64,000 nt of DNA from Bog-532 sp963775825 (GTDB taxonomy: Bacteria > Actinomycetota > Actinomycetes > Streptosporangiales > Streptosporangiaceae). Both the position numbers and the translations under genes were made by a program. Positions 1 through 9,455 of this stretch are shown here, piece after piece. The notes beneath the pieces are model-generated. The model was not told the DNA's origin. It saw only the letters and a list, made by a program, of their open reading frames with translations, and ran no database searches. The first letter of the stretch is position 1; every line of letters begins with the position of its first letter. Location of the stretch: the NCBI GenBank assembly GCA_963775825.1, contig CAVZKY010000058.1, forward strand, positions 25,846 through 89,845, in the 5' to 3' direction.

Positions 1-155
1 CCGGCCTAACGAGCCCGGGGCCGAAGGCTCGGGTGAGCGGCCGGTGCTATCGGCGAGCACCACAGCAGGACCTACGGCGAGGCGGTCGCTACCGGCCTAA
101 CGATCCCGGGCCGAAGGCTCGGGTGAGCGGCCGGTGTGTCGGCGAAGTACCACCG
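1..155. repeat. Imperfect tandem direct repeat, period about 91 bp
   Basis: The block at 1-63 recurs at 92-155 with a few substitutions and one-base gaps. Both copies begin CCGGCCTAACGA and end near a TACCAC or GCACCAC. The first copy contains a short stem, CGAGCC paired with GGCTCG. No protein similarity is visible here. It lies upstream of the metalloprotease gene and is probably noncoding spacer, possibly the 3' flank of a gene outside the window. Confidence 0.6.
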
Positions 156-180
156 CGGGGCGCGAAGCGCAGCGGGGGGT

Positions 181-199
181 CCGGGGGGTCGCCCCCCGG
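181..199. terminator. GC hairpin upstream of the metalloprotease
   Basis: CCGGGGGG (181-188) pairs with CCCCCCGG (192-199) across a three-base loop. No T-run follows, which is usual for actinobacterial terminators. It could end a transcript entering from the left or shape the leader of the gene starting at about 253. Confidence 0.35.
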
Positions 200-252
200 G
201 TAAATACTGCACCGGGCTCCGACCACGGCGCGCCACAACGTACGGTGGAGGG

Positions 253-1818
253 GTGAACAACGGGCAGATGATCGACTGGGACGTGGCCGTGTCCACCGGT
301 GTCCGTTGGGCACGTCCGGGACCCCAGGTGAGCCTGGCTGAGGCGCGGCAGACTGTCGCGGAGCTCCGTGAGCTGGCCGCCGCGGTTGAGCGGCCTGTGC
401 GCGAGGTCACCGGCCTGCAGAGCAAGGTGACGCCGGGCAAGGTCGCGGTAGTGGACCGGGCCGGCTGGGTCCGCGCCAACGTGGACGGCTTCCGGGTCGT
501 ACTCGATCCGCTCGCCGAGCAGATGCGCCAGCGCAGCCCCGCCGCGAATGCCTCCGGCCTGGTGATGGGGGTCGGCTCGCGTGTCACCGGGGTGCAGGCC
601 GGGCTGATCCTCGCCTACCTGTCGGCGCGGGTCCTCGGCCAGTATGAGCTGTTCCTCCCACCCGGCTCGGGCCAGAACGGCGCCGAGGAACCGGTCGGCC
701 GGCTGACCCTGGTCGCGCCCAACATCGTGATGGTCGAGCGCGAGCTGGGCGTGGACCCCCGTGACTTCCGCCGCTGGGTGTGCCTGCACGAGGAGACGCA
801 CCGGGTGCAGTTCACCTCGGTCCCGTGGCTGCGCGCCTACGTGCAGGACCAGATGACCGAGTTCCTGCTGGCCTCCGACCTCGACCCGGCGACCATTCTC
901 AGCCGGCTGCGGGCCGCCGCCGACGCCGTGGCGGGTGCGGTGCGGGGCGGGGACAGCGAGAGCCTCATCGAGGCCATCCAGACGCCCCAGCAGAAGGAGA
1001 TCCTGGCCCGGCTGACTGCCCTGATGACCCTGGTCGAGGGCCACGGCGACTATGTGATGGACGCCGTTGGGCCGCAGGTGGTCCCGTCGGTCGCCGAAAT
1101 CAGGGAACGCTTCAACACCCGCCGCCGCACGGCGGGCCGGGTCGAGCAGACCATCCGGCGGCTTCTGGGCATCGATCTGAAGATGCGGCAGTACGCCGAC
1201 GGTGCCCGCTTCGTGCGTGCGGTCGTCGACCAGATCGGCATGGACGGCTTCAACAAGGTCTGGGAATCGCCGGAGACGATCCCGACCATGAGCGAAATCA
1301 GCAACCCGTCCGCGTGGATCACCCGGGTGGCCGGGGGCTATGCCGCCGCGCCGCCCGCGGTGACCGGGGCGGTCAGTGAGGCGCCGTCCACCGCACCCGT
1401 CAACGGCACGAGCGCCACGTCCGGTGCCGCCCCGGTCAGCGAGTCACCGGCTACCGAAGCGACCGCGCAGGACGTCCCGCCCGCGGACGTCTGGCCCTCG
1501 GACGCTCCACCGGCGTCAGAGGTCCCGCCAGCGTCCGAGGTGTCGCCCGCGCCTGATGTGCCCGCAACCGAGGCACCCGCCGATGCCGGCCCCGCTTCCG
1601 GCGAGCCCCCGGCCAGCGACAGGCCAGCGCCGGTGACAAACGTCTTCGGGGTCGGCGATCTTACCCGGGACCCTCCGCAGGCGGGCGATGTCTTCCACGC
1701 CGGAGACGACTCCGCGGTCAGTTACCCGGCCGAGGACGCTGCACGGCCCGACACCGATCAAGCCGGGGAGACGGCCCCCGACGGGGGAGAGGACCGTCTC
1801 CGGCACGACGGCCAGTAA
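253..1818 (+). CDS. Zinc-dependent metalloprotease (DUF2342 / F420-associated family)
   Basis: The protein of about 521 aa belongs to the actinobacterial family annotated as zinc-dependent metalloprotease or 'coenzyme F420 biosynthesis associated'. The motif CLHEETHRVQF supplies an HExxH zinc site at about residues 179-183. The first 370 residues or so form the conserved domain. The last 140 residues are rich in Pro, Ala, Ser and Glu and look disordered. The start is GTG 253 or ATG 268 (MIDWDVAVSTG); the GGAGG at 247-251 is too close to the first and far from the second, so the start is unsettled. It sits just upstream of tilS, as in Streptomyces. The substrate is unknown. Confidence 0.85.
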   Translation: MNNGQMIDWDVAVSTGVRWARPGPQVSLAEARQTVAELRELAAAVERPVREVTGLQSKVTPGKVAVVDRAGWVRANVDGFRVVLDPLAEQMRQRSPAANASGLVMGVGSRVTGVQAGLILAYLSARVLGQYELFLPPGSGQNGAEEPVGRLTLVAPNIVMVERELGVDPRDFRRWVCLHEETHRVQFTSVPWLRAYVQDQMTEFLLASDLDPATILSRLRAAADAVAGAVRGGDSESLIEAIQTPQQKEILARLTALMTLVEGHGDYVMDAVGPQVVPSVAEIRERFNTRRRTAGRVEQTIRRLLGIDLKMRQYADGARFVRAVVDQIGMDGFNKVWESPETIPTMSEISNPSAWITRVAGGYAAAPPAVTGAVSEAPSTAPVNGTSATSGAAPVSESPATEATAQDVPPADVWPSDAPPASEVPPASEVSPAPDVPATEAPADAGPASGEPPASDRPAPVTNVFGVGDLTRDPPQAGDVFHAGDDSAVSYPAEDAARPDTDQAGETAPDGGEDRLRHDGQ

Positions 1819-1824
1819 ACCCGC

Positions 1825-2691
1825 ATGGGCCCGAGCCCGGCGGTCGCCGAGATCCGCACCGCGGTCCGGGAGAGCCTCCGGGACCTTGACCCAGGTGACC
1901 TGGTGCTCGTGGCCTGCTCCGGCGGGGCGGACTCGCTGGCCTTGGCCGCCGCACTCGCGTTCGTGGCGCCGCGCCAGCGCCTGCGGGCCGGCGGGGTCAC
2001 CGTGGACCATGGGCTGCAGCCTGGTTCCGCCGAGCGCGCGCAGGCCGTAGCGCAGAGACTCACGAGCCTCGGCCTCGATCCGGTGGAGTGCATCACGGTC
2101 ATGGTCCCGGCGCCGGGGAACGGGGCCCACGGGGTCCGTACCGGGCCGGAAGCGGCCGCCCGCGCCGCCCGGTACCAGGCGCTGGAGGTGGCCGCTCAGC
2201 GCACCGGGGCGGCGGCCGTGCTGCTCGGCCATACCCTCGACGATCAGGCGGAGACGGTCCTGCTCGGGCTGGCCCGCGGGTCGGGCGCCCGGGCGCTGGC
2301 CGGCATGGCCGCCCAGCGCGGGCGCTACCGGCGCCCGCTGCTGCCGGTGCGGCGGCAGGCGACGCGGGCCGCCTGCGCGGCGCTTGGCCTGCCGGTCTGG
2401 GATGACCCGCACAACGCCGATTCCCGCTTCTCCCGGGCGCGGGTCCGGCACGACGTGATGCCGGTGCTGGAGACGGCGCTGGGGCCTGGTGTCGCCGACG
2501 CGCTGGCGCGGACCGCCCGGCAGTTGCGCGCCGACGCCGACTACCTGGACGCGCAGGCAGCCATCGAAACCGCGCGAGCGAAGGACTGCGCCGCCCTGCG
2601 CACCGAAAGCCTGGCCACTCTGCCGGTGGCCATCCGGGCCCGGGTGCTGCACAGCGCGGCGATCGCCGCCGGCTGCCCGGCCGGCTCCTGA
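1825..2691 (+). CDS. tilS: tRNA(Ile)-lysidine synthase, C-terminus frameshifted
   Basis: TilS converts C34 of the AUA-reading tRNA-Ile to lysidine using ATP and lysine. The PP-loop motif ACSGGADSLALA lies near residue 33, and the N-terminal ATPase domain is complete through YRRPLLPVRR and the region after it. The frame stops at TGA 2689-2691, but the next frame from about 2682 continues with LTACHVEQLEALVTGWRGQ and then WIDLPGGVR, the normal TilS C-terminal region. One missing base in the CTCCTGACC context (about 2686-2690) explains this. The restored frame runs without a stop into hpt, so a TilS-HPT fusion is possible. The gene starts 6 nt after the metalloprotease stop. Confidence 0.88.
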   Translation: MGPSPAVAEIRTAVRESLRDLDPGDLVLVACSGGADSLALAAALAFVAPRQRLRAGGVTVDHGLQPGSAERAQAVAQRLTSLGLDPVECITVMVPAPGNGAHGVRTGPEAAARAARYQALEVAAQRTGAAAVLLGHTLDDQAETVLLGLARGSGARALAGMAAQRGRYRRPLLPVRRQATRAACAALGLPVWDDPHNADSRFSRARVRHDVMPVLETALGPGVADALARTARQLRADADYLDAQAAIETARAKDCAALRTESLATLPVAIRARVLHSAAIAAGCPAGS

Positions 2692-2900
2692 CCGCGTGCC
2701 ACGTGGAGCAGCTCGAGGCGCTGGTGACAGGATGGCGCGGGCAGCGGTGGATCGACCTTCCCGGCGGGGTGCGCGGGGTCCGGCGGGAAGGCCAGTTGCG
2801 CTTCACCCGTGAGATCGATCCGGCCGGGCGCACCCCGGCCGGATCCGGACCTATGGCGGACGCCGCCGAGGACGCGCCGGGCGGGACAGAGAGGGTGGCC

Positions 2901-3482
2901 ATGGACGCGGGCGACATGGGAGCAGATCTGAAGGAAGTGCTGATCAGCGAGGAGAGGCTGCGTCAGCGGGTGACAGAGCTGGCGGCGCGGATTGACGCCG
3001 ACTACGCCGGGCGCGACCTCCTCCTCGTGGGTGTGCTCAAGGGCGCCATCATGGTGATGGCCGACTTGGCGCGCGCCATGCATCTGCCGATCCAGATGGA
3101 CTGGATGGCTGTGTCCTCCTACGGTTCCGGGACGCAGTTGTCGGGTGTGGTCCGCATCCTCAAGGACCTCGACACCGACATCTCCGGCCGCGACGTCCTC
3201 GTCGTCGAGGACATCGTCGACTCCGGGCTCACCCTGTCCTGGCTGGTCGGAAACCTCCAGTCCCGGGGCCCGGCCTCGGTGCGCGTCTGCACCATGCTGC
3301 GGAAGCCGGGGGCCGCGCGGATGCGCGACGTCGATGTCGCGTACACCGGCTTCGACATTGGGGACGAGTTCGTGATCGGATACGGGCTCGACTACGCCGA
3401 GCGGTACCGTAACCTGCCCTTTATCGGGACTCTCGCGCCCCACGTATACGGGGGGAACAGAACCGAAGCAGACAAGCGTTGA
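2901..3482 (+). CDS. hpt: Hypoxanthine phosphoribosyltransferase
   Basis: This purine-salvage enzyme joins hypoxanthine or guanine to PRPP. The PRPP-binding signature VVEDIVDSGLTL is near residues 101-112, with the usual LKGAIMVMADLAR segment upstream. From ATG 2901 it is 193 aa, normal for the family. A GAGAGG lies about 8 nt upstream. The same frame is open back to about 2682, where it encodes the TilS C-terminus, so translation as the second half of a bifunctional TilS-HPT cannot be excluded. The order tilS-hpt-ftsH-folE is conserved in actinomycetes. Confidence 0.93.
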   Translation: MDAGDMGADLKEVLISEERLRQRVTELAARIDADYAGRDLLLVGVLKGAIMVMADLARAMHLPIQMDWMAVSSYGSGTQLSGVVRILKDLDTDISGRDVLVVEDIVDSGLTLSWLVGNLQSRGPASVRVCTMLRKPGAARMRDVDVAYTGFDIGDEFVIGYGLDYAERYRNLPFIGTLAPHVYGGNRTEADKR

Positions 3483-3687
3483 CGAGGCGTGATGCCGGGG
3501 CGGGCAGGAGGGTATTCCTGGCCGTCCGCGTTCCCGGCGTCCCGTCAGGCATTGGTGGTCCGCAGCCGGGCATAAAAAGGACGAACCGGGTCGGGCACAG
3601 ATAGCAGGCAAGGCGGTCCCGCCGGAGGTCGGTGGGATGTAAAGCTGGTCAGGAGGGAACGGCCCCGGGCCAAGGGGTCGCTCGTCG

Positions 3688-5777
3688 ATGGATTCTAAGC
3701 GCTCATTCCGCATGATTGGGCTGTTCGCCGCGGCGGTCCTGGTCGTGATCGTGCTGCTCAATCTGGCTGACTCCGGAAGCTCGTACACGCCGGCGGACAC
3801 GTCGCAGGTCGTCAAGCTGATCGACCGGGGCCAGGTCAAGTCGGCCAAGATCACCGACAAGAACCAGACCATCCAGGTGACGACCAAGGGCGGCAAGCAA
3901 TACCAGGCCGACTGGGTCAGCGGCCAGGGGCTCGCCCTCCAGCAGGAGCTGCAGAAGCAGTATGACGCGGGCAACCTGCCAGAGGGCTACACGGTGGCGA
4001 TACCGTCCGGCAGCTCGGTCTGGAGTCTGCTCGAATCCTTCATCCCGTACATCATCATCGCTCTGTTCTTCTTCCTGATCCTCAGCCAGATGCAGGGCGG
4101 CGGCTCGCGGGTGATGAACTTCGGCAAGTCGAAAGCCAAGCTGATCACCAAGGACACGCCGAAGACGACCTTCGCGGACGTGGCCGGTGCGGACGAGGCA
4201 ATCGAGGAGCTGCAGGAGATCAAGGAATTCCTGCAGGCCCCGGCCAAGTTCCAGGCCATCGGCGCGAAGATCCCCAAGGGCGTGCTGCTGTACGGTCCGC
4301 CGGGTACCGGCAAGACGCTGCTGGCCAGAGCCGTCGCGGGCGAGGCTGGCGTGCCCTTCTACTCGATTTCCGGCTCCGACTTCGTGGAGATGTTCGTCGG
4401 TGTCGGCGCCTCCCGGGTCCGTGACCTGTTCGAGCAGGCGAAGTCCAATGCCCCCGCGATCGTCTTCGTCGACGAGATCGACGCGGTGGGGCGGCACCGC
4501 GGCGCCGGGCTGGGCGGCGGGCACGACGAGCGTGAGCAGACCCTCAACCAGATGCTGGTTGAGCTGGACGGCTTCGACACCAAGGGCGGAGTGATCGTGA
4601 TCGCCGCGACGAACCGTCCCGACATCCTGGACCCCGCTCTGCTGCGTCCTGGCCGGTTCGACCGGCAGATCATGGTGGCCCAGCCGGACCTGACCGGCCG
4701 CAAGGGCATCTTGAAGGTGCACGCTCGCGGCAAGCCCATCGCGCCCGACGCGGACCTGGACATCATCGCCCGCCGGACACCCGGCTTCACCGGCGCTGAC
4801 CTGGCCAACGTGATCAACGAAGCCGCGCTGCTGACCGCGCGGACCAACGGCAAGCAGATCAGCATGGCGGCGATGGAGGAAGCGATCGACCGGGTGATGG
4901 CGGGCCCGGAGCGCAAGAGCGCGATCCTCTCCGAGAAGGAGCGGAAGATCATCGCCTACCACGAGGGGGGCCACGCCCTCGTGGGTCATGCAATGCCGAA
5001 CGCCGACCCGGTGCACAAGATCACGATTATCCCGCGCGGACGGGCCCTGGGCTATACGCAGGCGCTGCCGACCGAGGACAAGGTCCTGGTGACCCGGGCC
5101 GAGATGTGGGACCAGCTGGCCATGCTGCTGGGCGGGCGCACCGCCGAGGAGCTGGTTTTCCACGAGCCCACCACCGGTGCCGCGAACGACATCGAGAAGG
5201 CCAGCGAGGTCGCCCGCGGGATGGTGACGCAGTACGGGATGAGCGAGAAGCTTGGCGCGCGCAAGTTCGGCAGCGGCGACACGCGAGCCGTTCCTCGGCA
5301 TGGAGAGGTCGCACGCGCGGGACTACTCCGAGGAGATCGCCTCGGCCATTGACGACGAGGTGCGCCGGCTGATCGAGTCGGCTCACGATGAGGCCTGGGA
5401 AGTGCTGGTCGAGTACCGGGACGTCCTCGACCAGCTGGTACTCCGGCTCCTGGACAAGGAAACCCTGTCCAGGAAGGAGGTCCTGGAAGTCTTCGCCACG
5501 GTGCAGAAGCGACCGCTCCGTGGCTCCTACACCGGGTACGGCAAGCGGCTGCCTTCGGATCGGCCGCCCGTCCTGACGCCTAAGGAGCTCGCGCTCGCCG
5601 CCGCGTCGGACAGCAAGAACGGCGCGGCGATCCAGGGGAACGGGCAGGCCCTCGGCTACACCGCCAACGGTAGTCCCCGGTGAGCTTCCCGGTGGTCCCG
5701 CGGCCGGCGCGCCGCATGACTTCCCGGGCCCGGGCCAGCCGTATGACTACGGGGACCGTCCGGACGGCGATGCATGA
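3688..5777 (+). CDS. ftsH: ATP-dependent zinc metalloprotease FtsH, two frameshifts as sequenced
   Basis: FtsH is a membrane-anchored AAA+ protease for membrane-protein and regulator turnover. Two membrane segments (about residues 8-27 and 112-134) flank an extracytoplasmic domain. Walker A GPPGTGKT is near residue 203, Walker B FVDEID near 261, and the zinc motif HEGGH near 426. The first frame ends at 5352, but homology leaves it at about 5280 (FGSGDT continues as EPFLGMERSHARDYSEE in the next frame). That frame ends at 5683, and a third frame gives a Gly/Pro-rich tail ending PYDYGDRPDGDA at 5777. Both changes look like one extra base each. The rest of the sequence is strongly conserved, so an assembly error is more likely than loss. 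Confidence 0.9.
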
Positions 5778-5808
5778 TCGGGCGCGCAGCCTCCCGGGAC
5801 GCCATCCG

Positions 5809-6400
5809 ATGAGCGCGGACGGTACCGCCTGAGATCGACCAGCCCCGGATCGAGCGTGCCGTGCTCGAGATCCTGCTGGCCATCGGTGAGGACCCGGAAC
5901 GGGACGGGCTGGTGGACACCCCGGCCCGGGTCGCCCGCGCGTGCGCGGAGCAGTTCGCGGGGCTGCGCCAGCGGCCCGAGGACGTGCTGACCAAGGTTTT
6001 CGACGCTGATCACGACGAAATGGTCCTGGTGCGGGACATCGAGCTGTACGCGACCTGCGAGCACCATCTCGTCCCGTTCTTCGGGGTCGCCCACATTGGG
6101 TACATCCCGAATGAGAAAGGGCAGATCACCGGCTTGTCCAAGCTGGCCCGCCTGGTCGATATCTACGCCCGCCGGCCGCAGGTGCAGGAGCGGATGACCA
6201 GCCAGATCGCGGACGCGCTGGTGTCGAACCTGGAGCCCCGGGGCGTGATCGTGGTGATCGAGGCCGAGCACCTGTGCATGTCGATGCGGGGGGTACGCAA
6301 GCCGGGAGCCAGGACCGTCACCTCGGCCGTGCGTGGCATTTTCCGTACCAGCGCCCGGACCCGGTCCGAGGCCATGAGCCTGGTGCGCGGCACGCACTGA
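5809..6400 (+). CDS. folE: GTP cyclohydrolase I, N-terminal frameshift
   Basis: FolE makes 7,8-dihydroneopterin triphosphate from GTP, the first step of folate synthesis. Zinc ligands are visible in TCEHHLVPFFG and in EHLCMSMRG. ATG 5809 opens MSADGTA and then hits a stop. The conserved helix PEIDQPRIERAVLEILLAIG lies in the next frame from about 5825, so one extra base near 5824-5830 is inferred. Without the correction the only start is GTG 5861, which would remove the first helix (179 aa left). It begins 31 nt after the reconstructed ftsH stop and leads the folate genes, but folP is separated from it by the lysyltransferase-like gene. Confidence 0.9.
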
Positions 6401-6488
6401 CTCATCCGGCCCGCGCCGCTGGCCGCTGCGCCAACTCTTGGCCGCTGCGCCAACTCTGAACGGCGCCGTCCGCCGGTCCGTTTTAAGA

Positions 6489-6515
6489 GGTACCGTGTTG
6501 AGGGGGGGCGGTACC
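6489..6515. promoter_or_regulatory. Inverted repeat GGTACCG / CGGTACC
   Basis: Seven-base perfect arms at 6489-6495 and 6509-6515 with a 13-nt spacer lie just before a small ORF and the lysyltransferase-like gene. The position suits an operator or mRNA hairpin. The binding factor is unknown. Confidence 0.35.
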
Positions 6516-6516
6516 G

Positions 6517-6651
6517 ATGGAGAACGTAAACGGCGCAGCGGACATAGGCGGATCGTGCAATTTCGCGGAAACCTATCCATTATCGTCGGCTGGTAAGCGG
6601 TGCCGGGCGTTCCTGGCTAACCTTGAATTTCGTGATTCGGGGCCTGGATAA
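6517..6651 (+). CDS. Possible 44-aa leader ORF
   Basis: ATG 6517 is preceded by an AGGGGGG Shine-Dalgarno-like run (6501-6507) and opens a 44-codon frame beginning MENVNGAADIGG and ending EFRDSGPG. It stops 7 nt before the lysyltransferase ATG, which itself lacks a clear ribosome site, so translational coupling is conceivable. I recognise no family. It may be a chance ORF. Confidence 0.3.
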   Translation: MENVNGAADIGGSCNFAETYPLSSAGKRCRAFLANLEFRDSGPG

Positions 6652-6658
6652 CCTTAAT

Positions 6659-8486
6659 ATGAGCGAAAGTGACACCACCGAAACGGCCGGGCGGACGGCT
6701 GTATCCGGGGAGGATTCTGAGCACCCGTGGCTGGACAGTCAGCGGGGCCAGCGGCGGTGGATCCCGTCGATCGCCGCCCTGCTGTGCCTTCTGATCGGTC
6801 TCTCCGACGTTCTCGCGATCTTCGCCACCCCCAGCTTTCACGCCCGGCTGCACCGGATCAACACCTACGTTCCCGGGACCCTGACCAACGCGGCCCGCAG
6901 CGCGGACGTGATCGTGGGATTGCTCCTGCTGATGCTGTCGCACGGGCTGCGCCGCAGGAAACGCCGGGCCTGGCAGGCGGTCACGGCCCTCCTCATCCTT
7001 GACATCGGGATCCACTTCACCCGGGTCCGGGCCCTTTCGGCGCATCTCCCCACGACGGTCGTTGCTGTCATCCTGCTCGGCACGCTGCTCTACTTCCGGA
7101 AGGACTTCTACGCGGTCGGCGACTGGCGGACGCGCTGGCTGGCCCTCTGGGTTTTCGTCGGGCTCGCGGTCGCGGGCATCGCGATCAGCCTTGGCTACCT
7201 GTCGGCCAACGCGCTCAACGGCAGTTACTCATTTCCCGTCCGGCTGGAAGATGTCGTGCTCGAGGTCGCCGGGATCTCCGGCTCCATCGGCTTCGTCTCC
7301 GAAGGCCGGGGCGACGGCTATCACCTGCTGACCAGTGCCCTGGGGCTGTTCACCCTGATCGTCACGGCCTACCTGTTCCTGCGGCCCGCCGAGCCGAAGG
7401 CCCGGCTGACCCCCGGGGACGCCGAGCGGATCCGGCAGTTGCTGGCCAAGTACGGGGACCGGGACTCGCTCGAGCTATTTCGCGCTCCGCGACGACAAGA
7501 GCGTCATCTGGTCCCCGACCGGCAAGGCGTGTATCTGCTACCGGGTCGTGTCCGGGGTCATGCTGGCCGGCGGTGATCCGATCGGCGATCCCGAGGCCTG
7601 GCCTGGGGCGATCCAGGCCTTCCTCGACCAGGCTGCCCGGCACGCCTGGGCCCCGGCGGTGATGGGCTGCAGCGAGCTGGGCGCGGAGGTCTGGTGCCGC
7701 GAAGGCGACCTCACCGCCCTTGAACTTGGCGACGAGGGCATCGTCAACGTAGCGGACTTCAGCCTCTCCGGCCGGCCGATGCGCAACGTCCGCCAGATGG
7801 TGTCCCGGGTGACGCGCAACGGCTATACCGCTGACGTGCGCCGGGTCGGCGACGTGCCGCGCGAGGAGATCGACACCATCCTCAACGTGGCCGATTCGTG
7901 GCGCGGCAGCCACACGGAACGCGGCTTTTCCATGGCGCTGGGACGGGTTGGCGCCCCTGGGGACGAGCAATGCGTGATCGCAACTGCGATGTGCGAGGGA
8001 ACGCTGCGGGCCGTGCTGCACTTCGTTCCCTGGGGCAGCGACGGCCTGTCCCTCGATCTCATGCGCCGGGACCGGGGCTCTCAGCCAGGCCTGAACGACT
8101 TCCTCATCGTGGAAGCCATCAAGGCCGCGCCGTGCCTCGGTGTTAAGCGCATCTCGCTGAACTTTGCCGTATTCAGGGCCGCCCTCGAGCGCGGGGAACG
8201 TATCGGCGCCGGGCCGGTACTGCGGGCCTGGCGGTCAATTCTCCTTTTTCTTTCCAAGTGGTTCCAGATCGAATCGCTTTACAAATTCAACGCGAAGTTC
8301 TCACCTGTCTGGGAGCCCAGGTTCTTCGTTTTCCCGACCGCCAAGGACGCGCCGAGGATCGCGCTCGCCGCACTCGAGGCCGAGGCCTTCCTGGTCTGGC
8401 CGACGCTCGAGCCGCGGCGGATCGCGCGCCATCTGGGCCTGGGTCGCCTGCGCCGCCGATTGCGGCGCGCCCTGCACCGGCACTGA
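6659..8486 (+). CDS. Phosphatidylglycerol lysyltransferase-like membrane protein (DUF2156), frameshifted
   Basis: The N-terminal 240 residues or so are hydrophobic with several membrane segments (IAALLCLLIGLSDVLAIF and others). The C-terminal half is the DUF2156/MprF-type GNAT-like transferase domain, with segments such as SPTGKACICYRVV, LHFVPWG and WSVWEPRFF-like residues near the end. MprF-type proteins add lysine from Lys-tRNA to phosphatidylglycerol, which lowers negative envelope charge; the substrate here is inferred. The first frame runs to 7576 but homology switches at about 7475-7485 (DRDSL followed by FALRDDK) to the frame ending at 8486. One extra base in the CTATTTCGCG context explains it. 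A homologue sits in the folate cluster of Streptomyces. Confidence 0.8.
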
Positions 8487-8528
8487 AACGGAGCTGAGCC
8501 GGGACGGCGGACCTCATAGGCTTGGGCC

Positions 8529-9455
8529 ATGGCGAGCAGTTCCGTGACGAGGCAGGGGTACCCGCTGCCGGGACTGCCGAGCCGGGACCGTTGCCTGGTA
8601 ATGGGTGTGGTCAACGTCACCCCGGACTCCTTTTCCGACGGTGGCCAGTGGCTGGGCGCCGATGCCGCGGTGGCCCACGGCCTGGACCTGGCGGCGCAGG
8701 GCGCGGACATCGTGGATGTCGGCGGGGAGTCGACCCGGCCGGGCGCGCAGCGTATCTCCGCCGACGAAGAGACTCGCCGGGTGCTGCCGGTCATCACCGA
8801 GCTGGCCCGGTCCGGCGTCCCGGTGAGCGTGGACACGATGCGCGCCCAGGTGGCGGAGCTGGCCCTGCTAGCCGGAGCCCGGCTGGTCAATGACGTCAGC
8901 GGGGGCCTCGCCGACCCGCACATGCCGCGGCTGGTGGCCAGGGCGGCGGTGCCGTACGTGGTGATGCACTGGCGCGGCCACAGCCACGACATGAACTCCA
9001 GGGCGGTCTACGGCGATGTGGTCCGCGAGGTCCGGGACGAGCTCAGCCGACGGGTCGAGGCGGTGGTGGCCGAGGGCGTCGACCCGTCGATGATCGTGCT
9101 CGATCCGGGCCTGGGGTTCAGCAAGCTCAGTGAGCACAACTGGCGTGTGCTGGCGGCTCTGCCGGAAATCGGCTGCCTGGACCCGGGTCTCGCCCAGGAT
9201 CCCGCGGGCAGCGGCCGGTCACGCTGTTTCCCGCTGCTCATCGGCGCCTCACGCAAGCGTTTCCTGGGCCGTCTGCTGGCGGCCGCCGACGGTACGGCCC
9301 GGCCGTTCGCCGCCAGCGACGACGCGACCGTCGCTACGACCGCGCTCGCCGCGGCGGCCGGTGCGTGGTGCGTACGTGTCCACCAGGTCCCGGCCAACGC
9401 GGACGCCGTCCGGGTGGCGGCGGCCTGGCGGGCGGCCCAGGAGGCTGACTCATGA
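8529..9455 (+). CDS. folP: Dihydropteroate synthase
   Basis: FolP condenses dihydropterin pyrophosphate with p-aminobenzoate and is the sulfonamide target. The signatures VMGVVNVTPDSFSDGG (about residues 25-40) and DVGGESTRPGA are intact, as is the C-terminal GASRKRFLG phosphate loop. At 308 aa it is slightly longer than most. The first codon of the next gene overlaps its stop (ATGA), so the two are translationally coupled. Confidence 0.95.
   Translation: MASSSVTRQGYPLPGLPSRDRCLVMGVVNVTPDSFSDGGQWLGADAAVAHGLDLAAQGADIVDVGGESTRPGAQRISADEETRRVLPVITELARSGVPVSVDTMRAQVAELALLAGARLVNDVSGGLADPHMPRLVARAAVPYVVMHWRGHSHDMNSRAVYGDVVREVRDELSRRVEAVVAEGVDPSMIVLDPGLGFSKLSEHNWRVLAALPEIGCLDPGLAQDPAGSGRSRCFPLLIGASRKRFLGRLLAAADGTARPFAASDDATVATTALAAAAGAWCVRVHQVPANADAVRVAAAWRAAQEADS

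Noticed and set aside
3703..5301. Long minus-strand frame opposite ftsH
   Set aside because: It is a codon-bias shadow; the + strand has full FtsH motifs. The same applies to the frame at 13145-15019 opposite lysS and coaX.
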